Positions 1 through 6,370 of a DNA stretch of 14,417 bases are shown in pieces (the first letter of the stretch is position 1; each line of letters starts with the position of its first letter). The DNA lies in the NCBI GenBank assembly GCA_023384315.1, contig JAHDWY010000039.1, positions 1 to 14,417 of the forward strand. The letters run 5' to 3'. The notes below the pieces were generated by a model. That model was not told the origin of the DNA. It searched no databases and was given only the letters and a program-made list of their open reading frames with translations. The DNA is from Candidatus Hydrogenedentota bacterium. GTDB lineage: Bacteria; Hydrogenedentota; Hydrogenedentia; Hydrogenedentales; SLHB01. The translations under genes were made by a program, and so were the position numbers.

Positions 1-2
1 TC

Positions 3-413
3 AACCCCTACGAACTCTTCCTCATCTACAATGAATTGGTCGCGGCCGAAGACGATCCCGCCGTGCACACCGATGTGGCCTATATGATCGACCAGAGCCA
101 TAACCTCAAGTCTAAGATCGAGGAGATGATCCAGTCCGTTGTGAATTGTCAGGCGGCTTACGCGCGGGCCCTGCTCGTCGATCGCGCAACGCTCCGCGAA
201 CTCCAGCGCGAAGGCGATATCGTCGCCGCCGAAGAGCTACTCCAGGATGCCTACCAGACGGACGTGCGGCCCCTGCTAGCGCAAGTCCGGATCGAAATGG
301 GCCTCGATCCCGATCCGATCCTGGCCTTCCGCGCCAGCGGCTACCTCGACAAGATCCGCCGCGAACGCTCCGCCGACGCGGAGGCGGGCCTGTCCTCGGG
401 GTATCCGGGATAG
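3..413 (+). CDS. rhaI: L-rhamnose isomerase (RhaI type), C-terminal part, 5' end outside window
   Basis: The reading frame is open from the left edge (first full codon at 3) and gives the last 136 residues of a protein, starting NPYELFLIYNE and ending at TAG 411-413. The segments MIDQSHNLKSKIEEMI, LLQDAYQTDVRPLL and DPDPILAFRASGYLDKI match what I recall of the C-terminus of the Pseudomonas stutzeri-type L-rhamnose isomerase. That enzyme is a cytoplasmic, metal-dependent TIM-barrel that interconverts L-rhamnose and L-rhamnulose, often with broad aldose specificity. The DQSHNLK stretch is probably part of the metal or substrate site, and the tail forms the helical subunit-contact extension. A TTG at 36 lies inside the domain and is not a credible start. 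The next gene is convergent, so nothing is co-transcribed downstream in this window. Family assignment is from memory of the motif pattern; another xylose-isomerase-like sugar isomerase is the main alternative. Confidence 0.82.
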   Translation, partial: NPYELFLIYNELVAAEDDPAVHTDVAYMIDQSHNLKSKIEEMIQSVVNCQAAYARALLVDRATLRELQREGDIVAAEELLQDAYQTDVRPLLAQVRIEMGLDPDPILAFRASGYLDKIRRERSADAEAGLSSGYPG

Positions 414-562
414 GAGAATTGAAAATTACGAACGGGGAAAACTTTGGGAGAGGCGAATCGCGTTCGAAGGGAAACAGCAAGTCTGTCGTGCCATAGAATG
501 ATAAAGGCCAATTTCCCAAAACGAGTCAAGTCGGTCTTAGTTCACCGCATGTTTCGTCGTCG

Positions 563-2350
563 TTATTTTTCGATGACGAATTCGTCTCTCACCGCTCCGT
601 CGATGTCGTAGGCTTTATATTTCAGTGTATCCTCGCCGATTTCGATATCCAGCACCTGGTACGTCGCAACGTTTGTCATGCCGAATTCGGTGTAGTCGAA
701 ATCTCCCTGATCGTAGAACTTGGTGCCCGAAACCGACACGATATAGATCGTGCCGTCGGACGGTGAATCCACCCGCTTACCGTCAAACATGGGGTAGGTG
801 CGCAGGTACGCGTGATCGTGACCCTGAAGCGCGAGATCGACCCGGTACTTATCGAACAGGGCGCCCCATAGCGTGCGAACCTCCGTATTATCCCGGCGCG
901 GTCCGGACGAATACGCGGGATGGTGGTACACGGCGATCTTCCACGTCGCATCGCTGTTGGCAAGTTGCTCTTCCAGCCACTCGGCCTGGTCCGCTGCCGG
1001 AAGATTGCTGTCCAGCACGACGAATAACGCGTTGCTGTAGGTAAACGAGTACCCGCACTCCGCAGGAATTGTCTCCGGTCCGTTCTCGGGCAGATTGAAG
1101 AGTTCGAGGTACATCCACGGCCCTGCGTCGCCTTGATATTCGTGATTTCCAAGGCACGGAACCAGTTGCCGCCGATCGAAGATTCCACGCGCGTTGTGGA
1201 AGAAGCTGTCCCAGTCGTTGCGCTCATTGCCGCGATTCACAAGATCGCCCGCCATAAGGTAGAACGCGGCCTCGGGCTGTTTTACGTAGGCATCCTGTAC
1301 CAGCTTGCCCCAGGTGTCCAAACCGTTCTGCGCGTCGCCCATGTAGATGAACTTGAAAGGCGTGGTGCCGTCCGGAGCCGTGGTGAATTCGGCGGGGTCG
1401 GTCCACCCTTCTTCCGTGCCATCGCCCACCGCGTAGGCATAACTGGTTCCGGGCTTCAGACCAGTGAGCACCGCCGTATGCCGGTTGCATACGGGATCAT
1501 TGACGAGAATTTCGTTTTCTAGTGGTTCCGTTGTCGCTTCTACCACCTGCCAATCGCCGGTTTCAGCCTGGGATGCTTCGATATAGCGCAGGCTGCCCGA
1601 TTCGATCTCACGATTCGTTCGCCATTGAATGGCCTGGGTCGTCTTCGGGTCGTCGCTCCACGTGAGCACAATCTGATCGGGGTCGGATGTCGCGGGATAG
1701 TCGGTCAACCGAAAAATGTTGGTTAACTGTGCGTCGCGTCGGCGGCCCGAATCGCCGCGCAACAGGATTTGCCCTTCGACGTGCTCCGGCAAATCGACAA
1801 TCCGATCACTCGACCCCGAATACACCATTTCGCCCACTTTCATGACGCCGAGCGTGTGTTGTCCCGGATAGATGTTCGTTACTTCTACGGTTTCCGCCGA
1901 AGACGCAGGTGCAATAGAGGCAAAGTAGTGATCTCCCGCGCCGCTGATCGAATTGACGCCCAGTCCGATATCTCCCACTGGGAACGCCTTGCTCCAGATC
2001 TCGAAGGTCTCGTCTTCGACAGTGACTTTGCCTGATACCGTCTCGAATGCGCGGTCTTTCAACCAAAAAGGAACCTCGCCTTGCATCACGTCGCGGTACA
2101 CGGACACGACGACGGGCACGTCCACCGTGAAGGTGATGTGTTCAGACCCGAGGATGTCCCTTTCTTCCTCGGTCAGTAGAGCAAGGGCTTGTTCGGCAGT
2201 CATGCCTGGAAGGTCTTCCGGGGGTACCGTTTCGCGAAATCGTTCGACGATCGATGCTACGGTGTCGTGGACCGACGGATGCAGACCAACGTGGGCGTGA
2301 GCCAGAGGCACCACGACTAGCAATACCAGGAACAATCGAAACGATTTCAT
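563..2350 (-). CDS. Secreted purple-acid-phosphatase-like metallophosphoesterase
   Basis: The 595-aa protein begins with a clear Sec signal peptide (MKSFRLFLVLLVVVPLAHA, cleavage near residue 19-20), so it acts outside the cytoplasmic membrane. Residues about 20-215 are a region I do not recognise. Residues about 220-325 look like the fibronectin-III-like N-terminal domain of purple acid phosphatases (IVLTWSDDPKTTQAIQWRT; LKPGTSYAYAVGDG). The calcineurin-like phosphoesterase domain follows at about 332-590. Its metal-site motifs are GDA with D339, GDL with D369, GNHE (N402, H403), HH 476-477 and GHDH (H511, H513). The tyrosine that binds Fe(III) and colours true purple phosphatases (GDxxY) is replaced by N372, so a different dinuclear metal site is likely. 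ATG 2350 has a strong GGAGGAG site 8 nt upstream. Likely substrates are extracellular phosphomono- or diesters, but specificity cannot be read. It converges with the rhamnose isomerase gene and stands alone. Confidence 0.9.
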   Translation of the reverse strand: MKSFRLFLVLLVVVPLAHAHVGLHPSVHDTVASIVERFRETVPPEDLPGMTAEQALALLTEEERDILGSEHITFTVDVPVVVSVYRDVMQGEVPFWLKDRAFETVSGKVTVEDETFEIWSKAFPVGDIGLGVNSISGAGDHYFASIAPASSAETVEVTNIYPGQHTLGVMKVGEMVYSGSSDRIVDLPEHVEGQILLRGDSGRRRDAQLTNIFRLTDYPATSDPDQIVLTWSDDPKTTQAIQWRTNREIESGSLRYIEASQAETGDWQVVEATTEPLENEILVNDPVCNRHTAVLTGLKPGTSYAYAVGDGTEEGWTDPAEFTTAPDGTTPFKFIYMGDAQNGLDTWGKLVQDAYVKQPEAAFYLMAGDLVNRGNERNDWDSFFHNARGIFDRRQLVPCLGNHEYQGDAGPWMYLELFNLPENGPETIPAECGYSFTYSNALFVVLDSNLPAADQAEWLEEQLANSDATWKIAVYHHPAYSSGPRRDNTEVRTLWGALFDKYRVDLALQGHDHAYLRTYPMFDGKRVDSPSDGTIYIVSVSGTKFYDQGDFDYTEFGMTNVATYQVLDIEIGEDTLKYKAYDIDGAVRDEFVIEK

Positions 2351-2561
2351 GAATTCAACTCCTCCAACGTAGGGATGCGGCGAATAGGATATCGGGGATA
2401 GATGCTCCAGGCTGCAAAAGAATACGACTCACAACGCAGGGTCTATCACGGAGGCACAGCCAACGCGATTACGATTATTGTTAGTCCCACCTCGTCAGGC
2501 CTTGGTCCCCGCCATTCGGATTCAGCGCCTTCCGTGATGCTCGACGTCGATGTCCGCCAGG

Positions 2562-2951
2562 TTAATCTTCCGCACCGACGTCTTCGAGGATCTGAATGAT
2601 TTCCTCTCCGGCGTCATCGTCTAGTGCAGCGGCCAAGGGAGAACGGGCAAACGCATCGCGCGCGTTGAAGTCTGCACCGGCTTCGATAAGGATGCGGACG
2701 ATCTCAGGCTGCCGGGATCGCACGGCCTTATGGAGTGGTGTCTGCATGAGTCGGCCCTCGGGCTGGTTCAGCAGGGACGGATTCGCTTCGAGTTCATTGA
2801 TGACCTTGTTCACATCTCCGGATCCAATCGCCACGAAAAGGGCGCTTTCCTTCTCGTTGTCAGCGGTGCCGAGTTCAACCTCGCGGTTTCCGCAACCCAA
2901 GAGGATCAATCCTGTAAACAGCATGAAAACCAAAGGCAACATCTTGCGCAT
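2562..2951 (-). CDS. Small ankyrin-repeat lipoprotein
   Basis: From ATG 2951 the product is 129 aa: MRKMLPLVF, a hydrophobic stretch and a lipobox LILLGC with C20 as the lipidated cysteine, so it should be anchored in a membrane facing the periplasm or surface. The mature part, from about residue 38, carries two to three ankyrin-type repeats. The clearest is TPLHKAVRSRQPEIVRILIEAGADFNARD, split here across TPLHKAVRSR and the rest, followed by SPLAAALDDDAGEEIIQIL and preceded by a partial ALFVAIGSGDVNKVINEL. Ankyrin repeats usually mediate protein-protein contacts; no partner is evident. The frame is open upstream to 3011, but that extension would bury the lipobox, while AGGA about 11 nt before 2951 fits a start there. 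A second ATG at 2942 is also possible. The upstream prepilin-like gene lies on the same strand but is separated by a stem-loop, so this is probably its own unit. Confidence 0.8.
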   Translation of the reverse strand: MRKMLPLVFMLFTGLILLGCGNREVELGTADNEKESALFVAIGSGDVNKVINELEANPSLLNQPEGRLMQTPLHKAVRSRQPEIVRILIEAGADFNARDAFARSPLAAALDDDAGEEIIQILEDVGAED

Positions 2952-3073
2952 AAAGTGTTTCGTCCTGCGAGTAACGACTCGCGGTTGTTCCGATTGCGGC
3001 CCGTTCACCAACTACACAGCAATGGATAGGCTCCCAGACCACGGGGCAGGCCGGTGTTGCTTCTTGAAGGGTT

Positions 3074-3107
3074 CACCCGGTCCGCGGCGGACGCCCCGGA
3101 CCGGGTG
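3074..3107 (-). terminator. GC-rich 11-bp stem-loop after the prepilin-like gene
   Basis: CACCCGGTCCG (3074-3084) pairs perfectly with CGGACCGGGTG (3097-3107) around a 12-nt loop. It sits about 50 nt past the stop of the prepilin-like gene and upstream of the ankyrin lipoprotein start, which is where a terminator or mRNA 3'-end stabiliser would be. There is no run of T on the minus strand after it, so intrinsic termination would be weak or factor-assisted. Confidence 0.55.
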
Positions 3108-3159
3108 GTTCTCGACTACCTGCTCAGTCCCGCAATTGAGAACTCAGGCGCTTTCCAAA

Positions 3160-4218
3160 TTAGAAGCGGCCGAACATGGCGTGCGTTCTCGTAATCGGGA
3201 ACTTATCTTGTGGGAACTTCAAGAATTCGACGTGCCCATCCATAAAGAGCACATTATTACCTCCCGGAAGGTGATTGAAACGTGAGTTGCGATCCTGGTT
3301 CCCCGGCGAGTACACCAAGCGGTCCCACATTACCGCCGTGGTGCTCTGAGCGTTCGCAGAACCAGCTGGGTTGTTGATATCAGTTATCAGGAAACGCTCG
3401 ACCCCTTCTTTCAGTTTAAAGAGTACGTCTCCTCCGCCGGAACCGATATTGGTGATGGTCGGTTGCTGTCCCGCCAAGCCAGCGGCGGTATAGGCGTTAG
3501 TAATTAGGGTCTGGACTGTCGCCACGGACGTGGGGTTCACAGGAATGTCTGCCGGTTCGTAGTCGCTATACAGCGCACGATCTACAACGTCACGAATAGG
3601 ATCCGCTGTATGGGTCGCGTAGTCCGAACCGGTCGTGTATTCCACGGCCACTCCGCTCGCCCCAGTAGCGAGCCAACGTAGCGTCTGGTTTGCCGCTACG
3701 TACGCGCCGTCGTGGTCGATCAAGTAGCCATAATAGTAGTAGCTGTGTTGCTCCGCATTCCCCACCTTGGCAATATCGAGGTTCAGGTAGTTAGGGTCGG
3801 TTGCGCACCCGTCCGGAACCGGGTTTTGGCACCAATCGCCGTCAGGGCAGGTTGCTCGGACCTGGAGATCAGCCGCATTCACGGCGGACGGACAGGTCCA
3901 AAGATTAATGTCAGATATGTATTCAGGGTACACCGACGGACCCCAGATACCCGCACGAACGCGCCCAACGCGGCGCCGGCAGGTATCGTCGCGCGAATAG
4001 TCCTGATTCAGCACCCGTGGCCAAACCTCGCCCTTACTTTCGTTCGCGAACATCTTGCACACCAGCCCCCATTGCTTGAGGTTGTTCTGGCATGACGCAC
4101 GTCTCGCGGCTTCCCGTGCCCGCGCCAACGCGGGCAACAGTATTGCCGCGAGGATTCCGATGATCGCAATGACCACCAGCAATTCGATAAGCGTGAATCC
4201 GCTCTTCGCCGTTTTCAT
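3160..4218 (-). CDS. Prepilin-like secreted protein with N-terminal methylation motif
   Basis: The 352-aa protein starts MKTAKSGFTLIELLVVIAIIG, a textbook type III (prepilin) signal. Prepilin peptidase would cleave between G7 and F8, and E12 is the conserved glutamate at mature position 5. The hydrophobic helix runs to about residue 30, then an amphipathic helix RAREAARRASCQNNLKQWG. The C-terminus has HLPGG then NNVLFMDGHVEF (H316, D327-G328), the motif of the large family of pseudopilin-like proteins expanded in Planctomycetes and Lentisphaerae. Spacing is ten residues between H and DG, one more than the classic H-X9-DG form. Such proteins are presumed to be exported by a type II secretion/type IV pilus-like machine; their role is unknown. 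The middle is Tyr- and Asn-rich with several Cys. ATG 4218 has GGGAG 7 nt upstream. It is divergent from an AraC regulator, a likely but unproven controller. Confidence 0.93.
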   Translation of the reverse strand: MKTAKSGFTLIELLVVIAIIGILAAILLPALARAREAARRASCQNNLKQWGLVCKMFANESKGEVWPRVLNQDYSRDDTCRRRVGRVRAGIWGPSVYPEYISDINLWTCPSAVNAADLQVRATCPDGDWCQNPVPDGCATDPNYLNLDIAKVGNAEQHSYYYYGYLIDHDGAYVAANQTLRWLATGASGVAVEYTTGSDYATHTADPIRDVVDRALYSDYEPADIPVNPTSVATVQTLITNAYTAAGLAGQQPTITNIGSGGGDVLFKLKEGVERFLITDINNPAGSANAQSTTAVMWDRLVYSPGNQDRNSRFNHLPGGNNVLFMDGHVEFLKFPQDKFPITRTHAMFGRF

Positions 4219-4348
4219 GGTTTTGCTCCCGGTTGTTGCCCGTCGCCGTTGACGACGAGCCGACAGAATTCTTTACGTATGAAACCGATGAATTCCGAAT
4301 CGTAAGCCGAAGTCTTCCGTCGTCGCAGAGCACGAGGGCACGATTCCG

Positions 4349-4375
4349 GCGATGACGTCACGAGTACGTCATCGC
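4349..4375. promoter_or_regulatory. 10-bp-arm inverted repeat, candidate operator
   Basis: GCGATGACGT (4349-4358) is repeated as its exact reverse complement ACGTCATCGC (4366-4375) with a 7-nt centre. It lies about 130 bp upstream of the prepilin-like start and 225 bp upstream of the AraC gene's promoter. No gene ends nearby, so a terminator is unlikely; a binding site for a dimeric regulator is the simpler reading. Centre-to-centre spacing of the arms is 17 bp. Confidence 0.45.
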
Positions 4376-4598
4376 AGACTTCGACTTGCGAATGCCCCGT
4401 CCTACCTGGTCGGGACAGATGCAGAGTTGGATTTGTGTGTTCGCGGATTGCGCGGCCTTTTGCACCTCCTTCCTCGCGATGCCTGCGTCTAAAGAGACAT
4501 AAAAAATGTATAAGTACTTAACTGCTAAAGATATATAGATGTGCAAAATTTCCCGCATCATTGATTTCTTTCGTTTTATTACTTTGGAGCGCCCGCGC

Positions 4599-4627
4599 TT
4601 GACAGCTTTGCGCCTTCTCCTTAGAGT
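4599..4627 (+). promoter_or_regulatory. Sigma-70-type promoter of the AraC-family gene
   Basis: A perfect -35 TTGACA (4599-4604) is followed after exactly 17 bp by TAGAGT (4622-4627), which matches the -10 consensus at four of six positions. Transcription would begin near 4634, leaving a leader of about 33 nt before the TTG start at 4667. AT-rich sequence just upstream could act as an UP element. Confidence 0.65.
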
Positions 4628-4666
4628 AAGTTTAGATGCAAGGGTGCAAGGTGACAATGGCGGGAA

Positions 4667-5452
4667 TTGATCAACTTGTCGGAAATTGACCTGATACGTG
4701 CGGAGTCTGCCGGGTTCGTCGCTGCCAAACGCTGGCGAGGCGGGCCGGAATGGCACCCTAGGCCGCACGCCCATCCATTCTTTGAGATTATCGTCGTTAT
4801 CACCGGTTCGGAGCGGGTTGAGGTCGACGGAGACACCTATTTCGGGGGTACCGGCGAGGTCGTCTTCTATCCGCCGGATACCGTCCACTCCGAATGGCAG
4901 AACGGTCCCACCTTGTTGGAGTTCTACTGTATCGAGTTCGACTGGCCGGATTACCCCGGCGGGTTCCCGTACGTCATCCGCGACCGGCAGCACCGGGTAT
5001 TGGAATTGTCGCGATGGTTGAACGCCGAAAGTCTTCCAAACTACGTTGGAAGCGATTCGTATCGGCAGATGATCACGCGAATGCTGGCAGGTGAGTTGCT
5101 GAGACTGGTCTTTAGCCCGTCGGCAGAAATTGTCGATGTGGTTCGGAGATACGTGCGGGAAAACCTCGTAGACCACTTGAACCTCGACATGCTGGCAGAA
5201 GCATGCAACTTGAATAAATTTCATCTTGTGCGCCAGTTCCGGGCCATCACCGGGCTTACTCCCATGGAATACGTTCGGTCCGTACGGCTAGACACGGCCT
5301 TTCGACTTATCACCGAGACCGAACTGCCCCTCCGGGAAATTGCGCCCCAGGTAGGGTTTTCGGATGAGTATCATCTTTCCCGGCTGTTGAAGCACCGTTA
5401 CGGCCGTGGTGCTCGAGAATTGCGGAAGTCGTCGTTCGAGTTGAGGGGGTAA
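4667..5452 (+). CDS. AraC-family transcriptional regulator
   Basis: The 261-aa protein has an N-terminal cupin-like sensing domain (HPRPHAHPFFEIIVV around H30, H34 and H36; GEVVFYPPDTVH near 64-74) typical of the AraC-type arabinose-binding fold. The C-terminal AraC DNA-binding domain occupies about 154-255. Its two helix-turn-helix units are at about 171-195 (NLDMLAEACNLNKFHLVRQF) and 220-245 (PLREIAPQVGFSDEYHLSRL), separated by the linker LTPMEYVRSVRLDTAFRLI. Such proteins bind direct half-sites and usually activate nearby genes on binding a small ligand, often a sugar. The final signature is degenerate: GARELRKS replaces the usual sP..yRk. A stop at 4652 limits the start to TTG 4667 or TTG 4676; a GGCGGGA stretch before 4667 suits 4676 slightly better by spacing. 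A clear promoter lies upstream. It is divergent from the prepilin-like gene, its most obvious candidate target. Confidence 0.92.
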   Translation: MINLSEIDLIRAESAGFVAAKRWRGGPEWHPRPHAHPFFEIIVVITGSERVEVDGDTYFGGTGEVVFYPPDTVHSEWQNGPTLLEFYCIEFDWPDYPGGFPYVIRDRQHRVLELSRWLNAESLPNYVGSDSYRQMITRMLAGELLRLVFSPSAEIVDVVRRYVRENLVDHLNLDMLAEACNLNKFHLVRQFRAITGLTPMEYVRSVRLDTAFRLITETELPLREIAPQVGFSDEYHLSRLLKHRYGRGARELRKSSFELRG

Positions 5453-5461
5453 CGCAGCGAT

Positions 5462-5473
5462 CGCCTTCGGGCG
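5462..5473 (+). terminator. Short UUCG-tetraloop hairpin after the AraC gene
   Basis: CGCC (5462-5465) and GGCG (5470-5473) close a TTCG loop 9 nt after the AraC stop codon. C(UUCG)G loops are unusually stable, and the position suits an RNA 3' end. The stem is only 4 bp and no T-run follows, so this is a weak call. Confidence 0.3.
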
Positions 5474-5856
5474 GCGCGCAGCCGACGTCCGTGCTTCTCC
5501 AGAGGACAATATGCCGAGGTGCGAAGACGCTTCTCCTTTGATTTGGCAACGACCGCGAGCGTTGAACTGCTGCACGCGGTCGCGTTCCCGCCTTTGCTTC
5601 ACACCAATTCCCGCGGGGGTGCGAATCCGGCTTCGTCTGATTCCATCCGCAGAAGGACAAATGGACACCGAGCGCATTCGGTCGAGGTGCCCCTCAGTTC
5701 CGCTGGAGTCGCATTGTCCTTCGGTCGAGTGAGAACCGAATTCAGCTCCCGTGAGATTTCGGTTACGCTGCAGAAATCGACCTGAATGGAACCTCAGTTC
5801 TGGTCGTCCGATTAGCCGCAAATAGGACGGTTTGTGCACCACGCAAACGTGAACCA

Positions 5857-5885
5857 TTGCACGAATCGGCGTTTTGCGCTATACT
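5857..5885 (+). promoter_or_regulatory. Candidate upstream promoter of the small GspF-N-like gene
   Basis: TATACT (5880-5885) matches the -10 consensus at five of six positions. It is preceded after 17 bp by TTGCAC (5857-5862), which shares only the TTG of the -35. Transcription would begin near 5892, upstream of the direct repeats and of the better promoter at 5971-5999. Confidence 0.4.
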
Positions 5886-5916
5886 GGGTGGACCGTCTTC
5901 AGGTGTTCCACAGCGG

Positions 5917-5948
5917 GAATTCGGGAAATCTTCCGGCGAATTCGGGAA
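5917..5948 (+). repeat. 11-bp direct repeat with 21-bp period, candidate activator site
   Basis: GAATTCGGGAA occurs at 5917-5927 and again at 5938-5948, exactly 21 bp apart, i.e. two helical turns, so both copies face the same side of the DNA. The pair lies at about -90 to -59 relative to the start expected from the 5971-5999 promoter, the usual place for activator half-sites such as those of AraC-type proteins. A weaker GGGAA follows at 5954-5958. Confidence 0.45.
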
Positions 5949-5970
5949 CAGTTGGGAACCAAACACCCCA

Positions 5971-5999
5971 TTGACGGATTCAGAATGTCGTGCTAGTAT
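5971..5999 (+). promoter_or_regulatory. Sigma-70-type promoter with extended -10
   Basis: TTGACG (5971-5976), five of six -35 bases, is followed after 17 bp by TAGTAT (5994-5999), four of six -10 bases. A TG dinucleotide one base before the -10 makes it an extended -10 promoter. Transcription should start near 6007 and run through a leader of about 125 nt to the small gene at 6132. Confidence 0.65.
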
Positions 6000-6131
6000 G
6001 AACGGGCAAGTACGAGTTATGCCTGATTTTTCTATTTTTCTCTAACTGGTGCGTGGAAGCCTGCGGGAGTGGGTCTCACTGACAATCAGCAACTCGTAGT
6101 CCGCCCCCAAACCTTCAAGGAGATGCCAAAA

Positions 6132-6320
6132 GTGGCTGTATACCAATACACCGGTGTCCTTGTGAATGAGAATCACCGTGTCGAATCCGGGGCCGTCGTG
6201 GCGGACTCGGAAGAGGCGGCGCGGGAAAAACTGCGTAAGTACAGCTTTGAAAAAGTGAAGCTTCAGAAGATTGTCGGATCTTCGGGCTTCTTCATGGGGT
6301 TTGCCGCGAACGTGAAGTAG
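6132..6320 (+). CDS. Small protein resembling the N-terminal segment of GspF/PilC
   Basis: From GTG 6132 the product is 62 aa, beginning MAVYQYTGVLVNENHRVESG and ending FFMGFAANVK. AAGGAG sits 9 nt before this GTG and directly abuts an in-frame ATG at 6123, so GTG is the better start; the frame stays open to 6069 but has no other ribosome binding site. The layout is an N-terminal aromatic strand, then VESGAVVADSEEAAREKLRKYSFEKVKLQKI. This resembles the opening of type II secretion GspF and type IV pilus PilC proteins (a Y-x-G...G-x-I-x-A-x-s-e-x-e-A-x-x-x-L-R pattern), but the rest of that membrane protein is absent. It could be a stand-alone domain that contacts a pilus-like machine, or an unrelated small cytoplasmic protein. 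It has its own promoter region and ends at a strong hairpin, so it looks monocistronic. Confidence 0.75.
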   Translation: MAVYQYTGVLVNENHRVESGAVVADSEEAAREKLRKYSFEKVKLQKIVGSSGFFMGFAANVK

Positions 6321-6330
6321 TTATTCCCTC

Positions 6331-6362
6331 GTTGGCCGGGCGGTGCCTGCCGCCCGGCCAAC
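6331..6362. terminator. Bidirectional 13-bp hairpin terminator
   Basis: GTTGGCCGGGCGG (6331-6343) pairs perfectly with CCGCCCGGCCAAC (6350-6362) around a 6-nt loop. It lies 10 nt past the small gene's stop and 8 nt before the stop of the convergent four-cysteine gene, so it can serve both transcripts. Neither side has a long T-run, but the stem is very stable. Confidence 0.8.
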
Positions 6363-6370
6363 CCTGGGAC

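Larger units (their letters stand above)
4219..4666. other. Divergent intergenic region, prepilin-like gene / AraC gene
   Basis: This 448-bp spacer separates two divergently transcribed genes. It contains an inverted repeat at 4349-4375, a sigma-70-type promoter for the AraC gene at 4599-4627, and an AT-rich patch at about 4495-4580 that contrasts with the GC-rich surroundings. Inside that patch is a perfect 10-bp palindrome TAAGTACTTA (4511-4520). GAATTC occurs twice, at 4266 and 4289, closer to the prepilin-like gene. I could not find a convincing minus-strand promoter. A 288-codon minus-strand frame starting inside the AraC gene crosses part of it but shows no protein-like features. Confidence 0.6.
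5453..6131. other. 679-bp stretch without a supported gene
   Basis: From the AraC stop to the GTG start of the small gene I find no convincing coding sequence. The first part has a short CGCC-TTCG-GGCG hairpin. Between about 5490 and 5850 are several open frames of 60-90 codons in different phases (for example ATG 5511 and GTG 5519), none resembling a known protein. The right half is regulatory in character: candidate promoters at 5857-5885 and 5971-5999, an 11-bp direct repeat at 5917-5948, and a leader of about 125 nt with a T-rich patch around 6024-6043. An eight-codon frame at 6018-6044 (MPDFSIFL) lies in the leader but has a poor ribosome binding site. Confidence 0.6.

Noticed and set aside
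443..520. TTTGGGA / TCCCAAA inverted pair between rhamnose isomerase and phosphoesterase genes
   Set aside because: Only 7 bp with 64 nt between arms; expected by chance and not a convincing terminator.
4358..5224. 288-codon minus-strand open frame overlapping the AraC gene
   Set aside because: It is antisense to a clear AraC-family gene, has no recognisable domain, and runs into the promoter region.
6018..6044. Eight-codon leader peptide (MPDFSIFL) before the mini-gene
   Set aside because: No good ribosome binding site, no run of one regulatory amino acid, and no attenuator hairpin follows.
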